Origin: Micromonospora mirobrigensis
GTDB lineage: Bacteria > Actinomycetota > Actinomycetes > Mycobacteriales > Micromonosporaceae
Direction: 5' to 3'
Length of the DNA stretch: 64,000 nucleotides
Assembly (NCBI RefSeq): GCF_900091555.1
Contig: NZ_FMCX01000001.1
Span: 806,001 to 870,000 of the forward strand
Part shown: positions 10,543 to 19,523 of the stretch, piece after piece
Numbering within the stretch: the first letter of the stretch is position 1
How the letters are laid out: each line of letters starts with the position of its first letter
Made by a program: the position numbers and the translations under genes
Notes under the pieces: generated by a model
What the model was told of the DNA's origin: nothing
Databases searched by the model: none
What the model saw: the letters and a program-made list of their open reading frames with translations, nothing else

Positions 10543-10548
10543 AGCGTA
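10543..10548 (-). promoter_or_regulatory. -10 box for ksgA
   Basis: TACGCT on the minus strand, seven bases before the ksgA GTG, in the 32-bp gap after tatD. It suggests a leaderless internal start. Confidence 0.45.
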
Positions 10549-10567
10549 GCGGCGGGATCGGAGCCGC

Positions 10568-11461
10568 TCACCACGGGCCGAAGGCGCGCTCGCCGTTGGC
10601 CGAGATGGCCGCGCAGAGCTCGTCCAGGTCGGCGCCGGTGGTCGCGGCGAGCGACCGGACCGTCAGCGGGATCAGGTACGACGCGTTCGGCCGCCCCCGG
10701 TACGGCATCGGGGTGAGGTACGGCGCGTCGGTCTCCACCAGGAGCTGGTCGATCGGGGTGACCGCCGCCGCCTCGCGCAGCGCACCGGCGCTGCCGAAGG
10801 TGACCGTGCCGGCGAAGCTGAGCAGGAAGCCCCGGCGGACGCACTCCCGGGCGAAGTCCGCGTCCCCGGAGAAGCAGTGCATCACCACCGTGTCCGGGGC
10901 GCCCTCGTCGTCGACGATCCGCAGCACGTCGGCGTGCGCGTCCCGGTCGTGGATGACCAGCGCCCGACCGTGCCGCCTGGCGATGGCGATGTGCGCCCGG
11001 AAGCTCTCCTCCTGCGCGGCCCGCCCCTCGTCGCCGGTGCGGAAGAAGTCCATCCCGGTCTCGCCGACGCCCCGGACCCGGTCGTCGGCGGCCAGGGCCT
11101 CGATCTCGCGCAACGCCTCGTCCAGGTCGGCCAGCCGGGGCGCCTCGTTCGGGTGCAGCGCGACGGTGGCCAGCACCGCCGGGTACCGCCGGGCCACCTC
11201 GACCCCCCAGCGGGAGGAGGGCACGTCCACGCCGACCTGCACCAGCCGGTCGACGCCGACGGCGGCGGCCACCTCGATCGCCGCCGCCACCGGATCCCCG
11301 GCGTCCCCACCACCCGGGACGGGTCCGCCGTACTCGCCGACGGTGATGTCCAGGTGGGTGTGGCTGTCCGGCACCGGGCGGGGCAACGCCTCCGGCGCGG
11401 GCGGGAACTCGCCGGCCCGGCGGGCGGCACGCTGCTTGCGGGTCTCGGTCTGCTCGCTCAT
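10568..11461 (-). CDS. tatD: TatD family metal-dependent hydrolase (DNase)
   Basis: A TIM-barrel metallohydrolase; family members have 3'-5' exonuclease or deoxyribonuclease activity. Metal ligands are visible in order: DSHTHLD near residue 33, [27 protein letters not shown] and ETDAPYLTP. The chosen ATG 11461 gives 297 residues; GTG 11476 would add five. An Arg/Pro-rich head of about 30 residues precedes the barrel. It is the first gene of the tatD-ksgA-ispE group and is divergent from the unknown gene at 11557. Confidence 0.93.
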   Translation of the reverse strand: MSEQTETRKQRAARRAGEFPPAPEALPRPVPDSHTHLDITVGEYGGPVPGGGDAGDPVAAAIEVAAAVGVDRLVQVGVDVPSSRWGVEVARRYPAVLATVALHPNEAPRLADLDEALREIEALAADDRVRGVGETGMDFFRTGDEGRAAQEESFRAHIAIARRHGRALVIHDRDAHADVLRIVDDEGAPDTVVMHCFSGDADFARECVRRGFLLSFAGTVTFGSAGALREAAAVTPIDQLLVETDAPYLTPMPYRGRPNASYLIPLTVRSLAATTGADLDELCAAISANGERAFGPW

Positions 11462-11543
11462 CGTCGCCAGCATCACACACCCGCGTACGCCCGGGGTCTC
11501 CCACCCGTGACCGGCCGTTCACCTGCCCGGAACCTGCCGCGCC

Positions 11544-11549
11544 TAGCGT
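11544..11549 (+). promoter_or_regulatory. -10 box, leaderless start of the gene at 11557
   Basis: TAGCGT, seven bases, then GTG; no ribosome-binding site. Confidence 0.5.
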
Positions 11550-11556
11550 CCGCGCT

Positions 11557-12807
11557 GTGACGGTCACCCCACAGGCCAGCGGCGCCGCCACCGGGCGGGC
11601 CGGGCTGCACGTGACGTACGACGGTGCGGTGTACCCGGCGGAGGAGATCGCCCGGGGTGCGGCGTACGAGCTGTTCAGCGCCGACGAGGCGGCCGGCTTC
11701 GAGTGGGCGCCCCGGCCGGGTGGGCCGCTGCCCTGGCACCGGTTCGTGCACGCGACCGAGGTGAGCGCGGTGCACGGGGGGCCGCCCCTGGGCGAGGAGC
11801 CCGAGGCGCCGCTGCTGCTGCCGCTGCACCGGGAGCACGGCTGGGCCCGGGTGCACCAGCTCAGCCAGCAACCGGACGCGGCCGGCGACCCGATGCTCAC
11901 GGCGGTCCGCGCCTCGGCGACGGTCCGGCCCGGCACCCGGATGGTGAAGGTGCTCTCCGCCCGGCAGCTCGCCGGCCACGTACGCGGCTGGCTGCCGCAC
12001 GGCTTCTGCTACCGCGAGCACGACGTGGCGCACCTGCGTACCCCCGCCGCCCTGGCGGTGCTGCGCGGCGACGGACCGGTCGGGCGGGACGGCCTGGACG
12101 TGGCGTACGCGCTGCGCTGGCGGGCCGCGGACCCGGCCGACTACGACGTGCCGGCGGGCCCCGAGCACCGAGGCCTGACCGCGCTGCCGGCCCGGGACCG
12201 GCTGGGCCCGGCGGTGCTCGGCACCGGCTTCGTCCCCAGCAACGGGCAGCTGATCCCCGAGTTCGTCACCCGGGACTTCGCCGACCTGCCGATGCCGGCG
12301 AACGCCACCCTGCTGGCCTACCCGGCCGACGGGACGGAGGTGGTGCTCTACAGCTACCAGGCCGAGCAGCGGGGGTGGCTGCGGATGGCCGGGCCGCAGT
12401 GGCGGCACCTGCTGGCCGCCGCGCCGGGCCTGCACCCCGACCAGGAGTACGTGCCGACCGGCGACGTGCCCCGCGCCACGCAGCTCGTCGGCGGCTACGC
12501 CGGCAGCGAGTACGAGGCGGTCGCCGACCAGCCGGGCGGGTTCCGGGTGCTGGCGATGACCCGGGCGGCCCGCTACCCGGTGGACTCGGCGGCCCGCCGG
12601 CTGCGGTATGCGACCTGGCGGGGCGTGCCGTGCCTGGTGCTGCGGGAGGAGGCGGACTGGCTGCGGCTGCGGCTGCGCCGCCCGGATCCGGACGCGGTGG
12701 CCGTGACCGGGGCGCAGTGCCACGAACGGGGCGTGTACGAGGCGTGGGCCCCGGCGGCGGAGCTGGCCGAGGACCGGGTGGTGGACCTGCCGTATCCGCT
12801 GGCATAA
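11557..12807 (+). CDS. conserved protein of unknown function, 416 residues
   Basis: I do not recognise a family. The protein is soluble, with no signal or membrane segment, and rich in Trp, Arg and acidic residues. Several motifs look like repeated beta-strand units ([38 protein letters not shown]), so a beta-rich fold is plausible. The GTG start is supported by a TAGCGT box seven bases upstream. It stands between tatD (divergent) and an alpha/beta hydrolase (58 bp downstream, same strand), a position usually held in relatives by other tatD/metG neighbours. Confidence 0.8.
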   Translation: MTVTPQASGAATGRAGLHVTYDGAVYPAEEIARGAAYELFSADEAAGFEWAPRPGGPLPWHRFVHATEVSAVHGGPPLGEEPEAPLLLPLHREHGWARVHQLSQQPDAAGDPMLTAVRASATVRPGTRMVKVLSARQLAGHVRGWLPHGFCYREHDVAHLRTPAALAVLRGDGPVGRDGLDVAYALRWRAADPADYDVPAGPEHRGLTALPARDRLGPAVLGTGFVPSNGQLIPEFVTRDFADLPMPANATLLAYPADGTEVVLYSYQAEQRGWLRMAGPQWRHLLAAAPGLHPDQEYVPTGDVPRATQLVGGYAGSEYEAVADQPGGFRVLAMTRAARYPVDSAARRLRYATWRGVPCLVLREEADWLRLRLRRPDPDAVAVTGAQCHERGVYEAWAPAAELAEDRVVDLPYPLA

Positions 12808-12865
12808 CGGGGGCCGGGTCGGGAAAGCGCGCGACGTCAGACCGCCGAGCGACTGGAGAACCGAC

Positions 12866-13717
12866 ATGCCCTTCGTCACCGTCGGCACGGAGAACTCCGC
12901 GCCCATCGACCTGTACTACGAGGACCACGGCTCCGGCCAACCGGTCGTGCTGATCCACGGCTTCCCGTTCAACGGGGCCACCTGGGAGAAGGTGTCCCAG
13001 CCGCTGATGGCGGCCGGCTACCGGGTGATCACCTACGACCGGCGCGGGTACGGCGCCTCGGCGCAGCCCGCGATGGGCTACAACTACGACACCTTCGCCG
13101 CCGACCTCGACGTGCTGATGACCGAGCTGGACCTGCGTAACGCGATCCTGGTCGGGCACTCGATGGGCACCGGCGAGGTGACCCGCTACCTGGGCCGGTA
13201 CGGCTCGGACCGGGTGGACCGGGCGGTGCTGATGGCCCCGCTGGCGCCGATGCTGGTGCAGTCCGCCGACAACCCGGAGGGCGTCCCGAAGAGCCTCTTC
13301 GACGGCTTCCAGCAGGCGATCGTCGCCGACCGGTTCGCGTACCTCACCCAGTTCTGTGACGCCTTCTTCAACTACAGCGAGAACAAGGGCAGGTGGGTCA
13401 GCGAGGAGGCGTACCGGGCGCACTGGCAGATCGGCGCGATGGCGTCGGCCAAGGGCACCCACGACTCGGTGGACGCCTGGCAGGAGGACTTCCGGCCGGA
13501 CCTGCCGAACATCAACGTACCGGTGCTGATCATCCAGGGCGACAAGGACAACGTGCTGCCGTACGAGAAGACCGGCGCGCGGTTGCAGCACATGCTCTCC
13601 GACGTCCGGCTGGTCACCCTGAAGGGGGCGCCGCACGGCACGCCGTGGACCCACCCGACCGAGGTGAACCAGGCGATCATGGAGTTCATCGGCGCGCCGA
13701 AGATGGCCCGCGCCTGA
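12866..13717 (+). CDS. alpha/beta hydrolase, cofactor-free haloperoxidase/esterase type
   Basis: Serine hydrolase of 283 residues. The oxyanion stretch is VLIHGFPFNG (28-37), the strand YDRRGYGAS follows at 57-65, the nucleophile elbow is GHSMG with Ser99, the acid is in IIQGDKDNVLP (about 227) and the catalytic His in GAPHGTPW (about 257). The pattern GHSMGTGEVTRYL is typical of the perhydrolase or non-heme haloperoxidase branch, though such proteins often act as esterases. The ATG has GGAG about 11 bases upstream. It ends in a strong bidirectional hairpin facing metG. Confidence 0.92.
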   Translation: MPFVTVGTENSAPIDLYYEDHGSGQPVVLIHGFPFNGATWEKVSQPLMAAGYRVITYDRRGYGASAQPAMGYNYDTFAADLDVLMTELDLRNAILVGHSMGTGEVTRYLGRYGSDRVDRAVLMAPLAPMLVQSADNPEGVPKSLFDGFQQAIVADRFAYLTQFCDAFFNYSENKGRWVSEEAYRAHWQIGAMASAKGTHDSVDAWQEDFRPDLPNINVPVLIIQGDKDNVLPYEKTGARLQHMLSDVRLVTLKGAPHGTPWTHPTEVNQAIMEFIGAPKMARA

Positions 13718-13730
13718 CCCCACCGACGAC

Positions 13731-13762
13731 CGCGGCCCCGGGGGAAGCACCCCGGGGCCGCG
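13731..13762. terminator. bidirectional terminator between hydrolase and metG
   Basis: Perfect 13-bp stem CGCGGCCCCGGGG (13731-13743) and CCCCGGGGCCGCG (13750-13762) with a six-base loop, between two convergent stop codons. Confidence 0.8.
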
Positions 13763-13778
13763 TCGTCGCAGGTACGGC

Positions 13779-15581
13779 TCAGCCGGCCAGCCGGGCCAGC
13801 TCCTCGTCGACGATGGACGGGTCGAGCTTGCGGAACACCGGCTTCGGCGCCGCGAGCGGCCGGCCCACCTCCAGCGGCACGGACTCCCAGCGCGCCCCGA
13901 CGGTGTAGTCACCGGTCAGCACGGGGTACGCCGGCCCGCCGTCGAGGTCCTCGACCTCCTCGATGCGCGGCATCGGCGCGTGCACGCCGGTGCCGCCGAG
14001 CAGCTCGTGGATCTGCTGCGCGGAGTGCGGCAGGAACGGGGTGAGCAGCGTGTTGGCGTCGCTGACCACCTGGAGGGCGACGTGCAGGATGGTGCCCATC
14101 CGCGGCTTGTCGTCCTCGCCCTTGAGCTTCCAGGGCGCCTGGTCGGAGAGGTACCTGTTGGCCTCGGCGACCACCCGCATCGCCTCGCCGATGGCCTGCT
14201 TCTGCCGGTGCCGGGCGATCAGGTCGCCGACTCCTGCGAAGCCGGCCCGCGCGGTGGCGAGCAGCGCCTCGTCGGCGTCGGTGAGCCCGGCCGGGTCGAC
14301 CGGCGGGATCGCCCCGAAGTTCTTCGCCGCCATCGAGACGGAGCGGTTGACCAGGTTGCCCCAGCCGGCGACCAGCTCGTCGTTGTTGCGGCGGAGGAAC
14401 TCCGCCCAGGTGAAGTCGGTGTCGTTGCTCTCCGGCCCGGCGACGGCGATGAAGTAGCGCAGCGCGTCGGCGTCGTACCGCTCGAGGAAGTCCCGGACGT
14501 AGATGACGACCTTGCGGGAGGAGGAGAACTTGCGCCCCTCCATGGTCAGGTATTCGCTGGAGACCACCTCGGTGGGCAGGTTCAGCCGACCCAGCTCGCC
14601 CGGCTCGCCGTCCCGCGACCCCGCGCCGGAGTAGCCGCCGAGCAGCGCCGGCCAGATCACCGAGTGGAAGACGATGTTGTCCTTGCCCATGAAGTAGTAG
14701 CCGGGCGAGTCCTTGCCCTCCCCGTCGGCGGACCACCACCTGCGCCAGGCCTCGGGGTCGCCGGTGCGGCGGGCCCACTCGATGGAGGCCGACAGGTAGC
14801 CGATCACCGCGTCGAACCAGACGTAGATCCGCTTGTCGCCCCGGTCCCGCCAGCCGTCGAGCGGGATCGGCACCCCCCACTCCAGGTCCCGGGTGATGGC
14901 CCGGGGCTGGAGGTCGTCGAGGAGGTTGCGGGAGAACCGCAGCACGTTGGGACGCCAGCCCTCCCGGCTGTCCAGCCAGCCGCGCAGCGCCTCGGCCAGG
15001 GCGGGCAGGTCCAGGAAGAAGTGCTCGGTCTCGACGAACTCCGGCGTCTCCCCGTTGATCTTCGACCTGGGGTTGATCAGGTCGATCGGGTCGAGCTGGT
15101 TGCCGCAGTTGTCGCACTGGTCGCCGCGGGCGCTGTCGTAGCCGCAGATCGGGCAGGTGCCCTCGATGTAGCGGTCGGGCAGCGTCCGGCCGGTGGACGG
15201 GGAGATCGCCCCGGTGGTGACCTTGGGGACGATGTAGCCGTTGCGGTGCAGCCCGGTGAAGAGCTCCTGCACCACCGCGTAGTGGTTGCGGGTGGTGGTC
15301 CGGGTGAACAGGTCGTACGACAGGCCCAGCGCCCGCAGGTCCTCGGCGATCACCCGGTTGTACCGGTCGGCCAGCTCCCGCGGGGTGACCCCCTCGGCGT
15401 CGGCCTGCACCTGGATCGGGGTGCCGTGCTCGTCGGTGCCGGAGACCATGAGCACGTCGTGGCCGGCCATCCGCATGTACCGGGCGAAGACGTCGGAGGG
15501 AACGCCGAATCCGGATACGTGGCCGATGTGGCGCGGACCGTTGGCGTAGGGCCAGGCGACCGCGGCGAGAACGTGACTCAT
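13779..15581 (-). CDS. metG: methionyl-tRNA synthetase
   Basis: Charges tRNA-Met. The class I signature is [10 protein letters not shown] near the N-terminus. The zinc-knuckle insert is [18 protein letters not shown] (about residues 140-157). The KMSKS-type loop is KFSSSRK (about 350). The 600-residue length lacks the C-terminal dimerisation domain found in E. coli, as is usual in actinobacteria. ATG 15581 follows a TAGGCT box eight bases upstream with no ribosome site, which suggests a leaderless mRNA. The expected neighbours tatD and rsmI lie close by on the same strand, but interleaved with plus-strand genes. Confidence 0.97.
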   Translation of the reverse strand: MSHVLAAVAWPYANGPRHIGHVSGFGVPSDVFARYMRMAGHDVLMVSGTDEHGTPIQVQADAEGVTPRELADRYNRVIAEDLRALGLSYDLFTRTTTRNHYAVVQELFTGLHRNGYIVPKVTTGAISPSTGRTLPDRYIEGTCPICGYDSARGDQCDNCGNQLDPIDLINPRSKINGETPEFVETEHFFLDLPALAEALRGWLDSREGWRPNVLRFSRNLLDDLQPRAITRDLEWGVPIPLDGWRDRGDKRIYVWFDAVIGYLSASIEWARRTGDPEAWRRWWSADGEGKDSPGYYFMGKDNIVFHSVIWPALLGGYSGAGSRDGEPGELGRLNLPTEVVSSEYLTMEGRKFSSSRKVVIYVRDFLERYDADALRYFIAVAGPESNDTDFTWAEFLRRNNDELVAGWGNLVNRSVSMAAKNFGAIPPVDPAGLTDADEALLATARAGFAGVGDLIARHRQKQAIGEAMRVVAEANRYLSDQAPWKLKGEDDKPRMGTILHVALQVVSDANTLLTPFLPHSAQQIHELLGGTGVHAPMPRIEEVEDLDGGPAYPVLTGDYTVGARWESVPLEVGRPLAAPKPVFRKLDPSIVDEELARLAG

Positions 15582-15589
15582 GACCAGCA

Positions 15590-15595
15590 AGCCTA
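15590..15595 (-). promoter_or_regulatory. -10 box for metG
   Basis: TAGGCT on the minus strand, eight bases before the metG ATG, with no ribosome-binding site between. Confidence 0.5.
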
Positions 15596-15720
15596 GTGAC
15601 CGTGCGCCGGGACCGACCAACCAATAGGGGTGTGTGGTGGCGAGACGCTCCCCGAACCTGCCCGATTTGTCGCCGACACGCGGGCTGAGCTGCCTGCCCA
15701 CCCCGCCCGGGCGGTGTCCA

Positions 15721-16641
15721 ATGAACGCCGTGACGGGCAGACCAGCCGTACCTGGCCGCGACGACCCACCCACCGGGGCGGTGGACGGGGGCGAGCACCG
15801 GCGTACCCGGGCCCGGCCCCCGCTCGGTGGTGCGGTGGGCCCGCGCGGGGGCGCGGTCGCCCCGCACCCCCGGCCCGGGGCGGGGGGCCCGGACGACCGC
15901 GCCGAGGCGGAGGTCGAGCCGACCACCGGCGCGCCGGTGGACGCCGTGCCGCGCCGGGTCCCGGTCCGGCAACCCCACCGCTGGCACCGGCGCGGACCCG
16001 ACGCCGACCCCGACGCCGGCCCGGTCTTCTGGGCGCCGATCGAGGAGGTGCACTGGGACGGCACACCGCTGCGGGAGGAGCCGGCCGGCCGCCGGGACCG
16101 GACCCCGCGCGAGGGCCGCTCCCGGCGGGTGGCGGCGCGTCCGCCCCGGCCACCGGAGCCGCACCGCGGGCTGGCCGTGGTCGTCACGTTGAGCCTGGTG
16201 GCGGCGTTCTTCGGCTGGGTCAGCGCCGGCCCGTTCTGGCTGGCGGTCGGGCACGCCACCCGGGGCGCGGTGGTGATCGGCGACTGCACGGGCGACGGGT
16301 TGGGTCAGCGCTGCCGGGGGATCTTCACCGCCGAGGGCGAGCGGTTCCGGGCGTACGGGGTGCGGGTCAGCGGCGTGCCACGGGAGCGCGCCACCGCCGG
16401 CGCCACGCTGCCGGCCCGGATGACCGGGGCGGGCGGCGGCACCGCGTACGCCGACACCGGCATCGGGCGGCACCTGCGCTGGCTGCTCGGGCTGCTGCTG
16501 GTGGTGGCCTGCGGCGCGGGGATCGCCCGGTGGAGCGGGGCCACCCGGCTGCCCGACCCGCGTACCCGGCGCTGGGCGGTGGTCGGAGCGTTCGGCGGGC
16601 CGCTGCTGATCACCGTCGGCTTCCTGGTCGCGGCCTGGTGA
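15721..16641 (+). CDS. membrane protein with long proline/arginine-rich N-terminus
   Basis: A 306-residue protein of unknown function. Residues 1-140 are disordered and rich in Pro, Arg, Gly and Asp. A first transmembrane segment ([17 protein letters not shown], about 150-166) leads to an extracytoplasmic loop with two cysteines ([14 protein letters not shown]) that could form a disulfide. Two more hydrophobic segments (about 240-258 and 285-303) end the protein. I chose ATG 15721; an in-frame GTG at 15634 would lengthen the disordered head. It diverges from metG and converges on rsmI across a repeat element. Confidence 0.75.
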   Translation: MNAVTGRPAVPGRDDPPTGAVDGGEHRRTRARPPLGGAVGPRGGAVAPHPRPGAGGPDDRAEAEVEPTTGAPVDAVPRRVPVRQPHRWHRRGPDADPDAGPVFWAPIEEVHWDGTPLREEPAGRRDRTPREGRSRRVAARPPRPPEPHRGLAVVVTLSLVAAFFGWVSAGPFWLAVGHATRGAVVIGDCTGDGLGQRCRGIFTAEGERFRAYGVRVSGVPRERATAGATLPARMTGAGGGTAYADTGIGRHLRWLLGLLLVVACGAGIARWSGATRLPDPRTRRWAVVGAFGGPLLITVGFLVAAW

Positions 16642-16643
16642 GT

Positions 16644-16698
16644 GTTAAGAGGGGGCCCTTCCTATACCGGAGGCGTTAACAGGGGGCCCTTCCTTGCA
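16644..16698. repeat. intergenic repeat element, copy A (two 31-bp-spaced GTTAA..GGGGCCC units)
   Basis: Unit 1 at 16644 (GTTAAGAGGGGGCCCTTCCT) and unit 2 at 16675 (GTTAACAGGGGGCCCTTCCT) are direct repeats with a 31-base period. Because GGGGCCC is nearly self-complementary, the two can also pair into a hairpin. The element ends two bases before the rsmI stop codon, between convergent genes. A second copy lies at 55012-55066. Confidence 0.85.
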
Positions 16699-16700
16699 CC

Positions 16701-17549
16701 TCAGCTGTGCACGACGGTGTAGACGTCCCGGCGGCGCAGGCCGTACCCGGTGGCGACCTCGGTGATCGCGTCCCGGCGGGACAGCCCGGCGGCCTCCCGC
16801 TCGGCGACGGCGGCGCGCAGCGTGTCGTCGTCCGGCCGCTCGGCCGGCGTGGCCGGCGCCCCGGCGACGACCAGGGTGATCTCGCCGCGCGGCTCGCCCT
16901 GCGCGGCCCACTCGGCCAGCTCGCCCAGCGGCCGGCGGACGATCTCCTCGTAGGTCTTGGTCAGCTCCCGGCAGAGCGCGGCGGGCCGGTCGGCGCCGAA
17001 GACGGCGGCCAGGTCGGCCAGCGAGGCGGTGATCCGGTGCGGGGCCTCGAAGAAGACCAGGGTGCGTTCCTCGGCGGCCAGCGAGCGCAGCCGGGACCGC
17101 CGTCCGGCGGGGGTGCGGGGCAGGAAGCCCTCGAAGCAGAACCGGTCGCAGGGCAGGCCGGACAGGGCCAGGGCGGTGGTCACCGCGCTCGGCCCGGGGG
17201 CCGCCGTGACGGGCAGCCCGGCGTCCAGCGCGGCCCGGACCAGCCGGTAGCCCGGGTCGGAGACGCTCGGCATGCCGCCGTCGGTGACCACCGCGACGAC
17301 GTAGCCGGCGGTCAGCACGTCGACCAGCTCCGGGGTACGCCGCTCCTCGTTGCCCTCGAAGTAGGAGACGATCCGGCCCGGGATCTGGACGTCGAGGTCG
17401 CGCGCCAGCCGGGTGAGCCGGCGGGTGTCCTCGGCGGCCACCACGTCGGCGGTGGCGAGCACCTCGCGGAACCGGGCGGAGGCGTCGGCGGGGTTGCCGA
17501 GCGGCGCGCCGAGCAGGATCAGGCGGCCGGTTTCGGACATTGCACCCAC
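16701..17549 (-). CDS. rsmI: 16S rRNA (cytidine1402-2'-O)-methyltransferase
   Basis: SAM-dependent ribose methylase acting on C1402 in the ribosomal decoding centre; tetrapyrrole-methylase fold. Family marks: LILLGAPLGNPADAS near the N-terminus, the motif VVAAEDTRRLTRLA, TDGGMPSVSDPGYRLV, and AAPGPSAVTTALALSGLP. GTG 17549 is preferred because AAGGAG lies exactly eight bases upstream (282 residues); ATG 17540 is the alternative (279). It is divergent from the PMT gene, an arrangement conserved in many actinobacteria. Confidence 0.95.
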   Translation of the reverse strand: MGAMSETGRLILLGAPLGNPADASARFREVLATADVVAAEDTRRLTRLARDLDVQIPGRIVSYFEGNEERRTPELVDVLTAGYVVAVVTDGGMPSVSDPGYRLVRAALDAGLPVTAAPGPSAVTTALALSGLPCDRFCFEGFLPRTPAGRRSRLRSLAAEERTLVFFEAPHRITASLADLAAVFGADRPAALCRELTKTYEEIVRRPLGELAEWAAQGEPRGEITLVVAGAPATPAERPDDDTLRAAVAEREAAGLSRRDAITEVATGYGLRRRDVYTVVHS

Positions 17550-17620
17550 TGGCGGCACTCCTTCATCGATATCGGTGCCAGGTTCGGGGACGACGGACGC
17601 CACCGGGCACCTCCGCAGCC

Positions 17621-17626
17621 TACGAT
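17621..17626 (+). promoter_or_regulatory. -10 box for pmt
   Basis: TACGAT, six bases, then the GTG of the mannosyltransferase; leaderless arrangement. Confidence 0.55.
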
Positions 17627-17632
17627 CGCCGG

Positions 17633-19300
17633 GTGACGAGTGCGTCGACAGCGCAGAGCGCGAGCGCGGAGCCGAGCGGTCCGCAGCGGGTGACGGCAGA
17701 GGCCGGGACGACACGCCCGCCGGCGGCCGGCGGCGGGATCCCCACGGTGGTACGCCGCCGGCTGGCCACCGTCGAGGCGGGTCTGAACCTGCACTCGTGG
17801 CTGGCCACCGGGGTGGTCGTCGCGATCGCGGCGATCCTGCGCCTGCTCGGGCTCAGCGGCCCCAAGGGCAAGATCTTCGACGAGACGTACTACGCCAAGG
17901 ACGCCTACGGCCTGATCGACAAGGGCGTCGAGTGGAACTACAAGGACAACGGCCCGTCGTACGTGGTCCACCCGCCGCTGGGCAAGTGGCTGATCGGGCT
18001 CGGCGAGTGGGCCTTCGGCTACCAGGACGCGGAGACGAAGATCTCCGTGCCGGGGCACCTGATGACCACCGCGCCGGAGTTCGGCTGGCGGTTCGCCGCC
18101 GCGGTGGCGGGCACGCTCTCGGTGCTGCTGCTGGTCCGGATCGGCCGGCGGATGTTCCGCTCCACCGCGCTGGGCTGCGCCGCCGGCCTGCTGCTCGCCC
18201 TCGACGGCTTCCACCTGGTGCTCTCCCGCACCGCGCTGCTCGACATCTTCCTGCTGCTGTTCGTGCTGGCCGCGTTCGGCGCCCTGGTGCTCGACCGGGA
18301 CGCCCGCCGACGCCGCTGGGCCGCCGCGCTGGAGGCCGGGCTGGATCCGGATGCGCCCGGCGCGGCGGGCCGACCGGCCGGTGGCTGGCGGAACTGGCCG
18401 TGGTGGCGGCTGGCCGCCGGGGTGCTGCTGGGCTGCGCGTGCGCGGTGAAGTGGAGCGCGCTCTACTTCGTGCCGGCTTTCGCCCTGCTGGTGATCTTCT
18501 GGGAGGTCGGCGTCCGCCGGTCCGCGGGCGTACGCCGGCCGTGGCGGGACGCCCTCCTCGACGAGCTGCCCTGGCTGCTGCTGGCCGGGGTGCTGATGGT
18601 GGTCACCTACGTGGCGACCTGGTCCGGGTGGCTGCTCACCGACGTCGGCTACTACCGGGACGCGGCGCGCTACCCGAACAGCGGGCTGAGCGACAACCCC
18701 CTGTGGAACCTGTGGAAGTACCACGAGGCCGCGTACGGCTTCCACAAGCAGCTCGACGACCCGCACAAGTACCAGTCCTGGCCGTGGCAGTGGCTGCTGC
18801 TGGGCCGGCCGGTGGCGTTCTACTGGTCGGGGGCGGGGGCGTGCGGGGCGCCGACCTGCGCCTCGGAGATCCTGCTGCTCGGCACGCCGCTGCTGTGGTG
18901 GTCGTTCCTGCCGGCCCTGGCCGGGCTGGCCTGGCTGGGCGCGGCCCGGCGGGACTGGCGGGCCGGGGCGATCCTGTTGACCGTGGCCGCCGGGCTGCTG
19001 CCCTGGTTCTGGTTCGCCCTGGACGGACGGACGATGTTCTCGTTCTACGCCGCGCCGGCCCTGCCGTTCATGGTGCTGGCCGTGGTCTACGTGCTGGGCG
19101 CCGTCATCTCGCCGGCCGGGGAGTCCGCGGGCTCCGCCGAGCAGGGGTACGACCGCCGGCTGGTCGGTGGGGTGATCGCCGGGGCGTACGTGCTGCTGGT
19201 GGCGCTCTGCTTCGCCTACTTCTACCCGATCTTCGTGGGGCAGCTGCTGCCGTACGACGGGTGGTCGGCGCGGATGTGGCTGGACGGGCGCTGGATCTGA
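17633..19300 (+). CDS. pmt: polyprenyl-phosphate-mannose: protein O-mannosyltransferase (GT39)
   Basis: Integral membrane glycosyltransferase that O-mannosylates secreted proteins during Sec export, using polyprenyl-phosphate mannose. The 555-residue protein has a disordered ~40-residue head and about ten transmembrane segments. The first extracytoplasmic loop holds the GT39 signature IFDETYYAKDAYGL with the catalytic acidic pair, followed by YVVHPPLGKWLIGLGEWAFG. A later loop has QSWPWQWLLLGRPVAFYW. GTG 17633 is supported by TACGAT six bases upstream. It ends in a strong hairpin. The secreted proteins downstream (19524, 20806) are Pro/Thr-containing and could be substrates, which is inference only. 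Confidence 0.93.
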   Translation: MTSASTAQSASAEPSGPQRVTAEAGTTRPPAAGGGIPTVVRRRLATVEAGLNLHSWLATGVVVAIAAILRLLGLSGPKGKIFDETYYAKDAYGLIDKGVEWNYKDNGPSYVVHPPLGKWLIGLGEWAFGYQDAETKISVPGHLMTTAPEFGWRFAAAVAGTLSVLLLVRIGRRMFRSTALGCAAGLLLALDGFHLVLSRTALLDIFLLLFVLAAFGALVLDRDARRRRWAAALEAGLDPDAPGAAGRPAGGWRNWPWWRLAAGVLLGCACAVKWSALYFVPAFALLVIFWEVGVRRSAGVRRPWRDALLDELPWLLLAGVLMVVTYVATWSGWLLTDVGYYRDAARYPNSGLSDNPLWNLWKYHEAAYGFHKQLDDPHKYQSWPWQWLLLGRPVAFYWSGAGACGAPTCASEILLLGTPLLWWSFLPALAGLAWLGAARRDWRAGAILLTVAAGLLPWFWFALDGRTMFSFYAAPALPFMVLAVVYVLGAVISPAGESAGSAEQGYDRRLVGGVIAGAYVLLVALCFAYFYPIFVGQLLPYDGWSARMWLDGRWI

Positions 19301-19350
19301 GCCCCGCCGGGCGGCCGGGCCTCCGGGACGCTGGGGCCGCAGACAGAGAA

Positions 19351-19398
19351 GCGCGCCCCGATCGCCTGCCACGGGGGAAGCGGGCGATTGGGGCGCGC
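19351..19398 (+). terminator. terminator downstream of pmt
   Basis: GCGCGCCCCGATCGCC (19351-19366) pairs with GGCGATTGGGGCGCGC (19383-19398): a 16-bp stem with one G-T wobble and a 16-base loop. Confidence 0.75.
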
Positions 19399-19511
19399 GA
19401 GGAAAGCTTAACCACCGCGAACCCTTGGCACAACGGGTGCGCTCGGGTCAAATTTCGGATGGCGGAATCGGGCACCCCGCGACCCCGGTGATCGTCCGAA
19501 GTGGATCTCAC

Positions 19512-19517
19512 TACACT
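19512..19517 (+). promoter_or_regulatory. -10 box for the VWA gene
   Basis: TACACT, six bases, then GTG 19524; no ribosome-binding site. Confidence 0.55.
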
Positions 19518-19523
19518 CGCCCG

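Noticed and set aside
17413-19491. Long open frame covering the mannosyltransferase in a different frame
   Set aside because: Out-of-frame shadow of pmt; Arg/Gly/Ala-rich with no domains.
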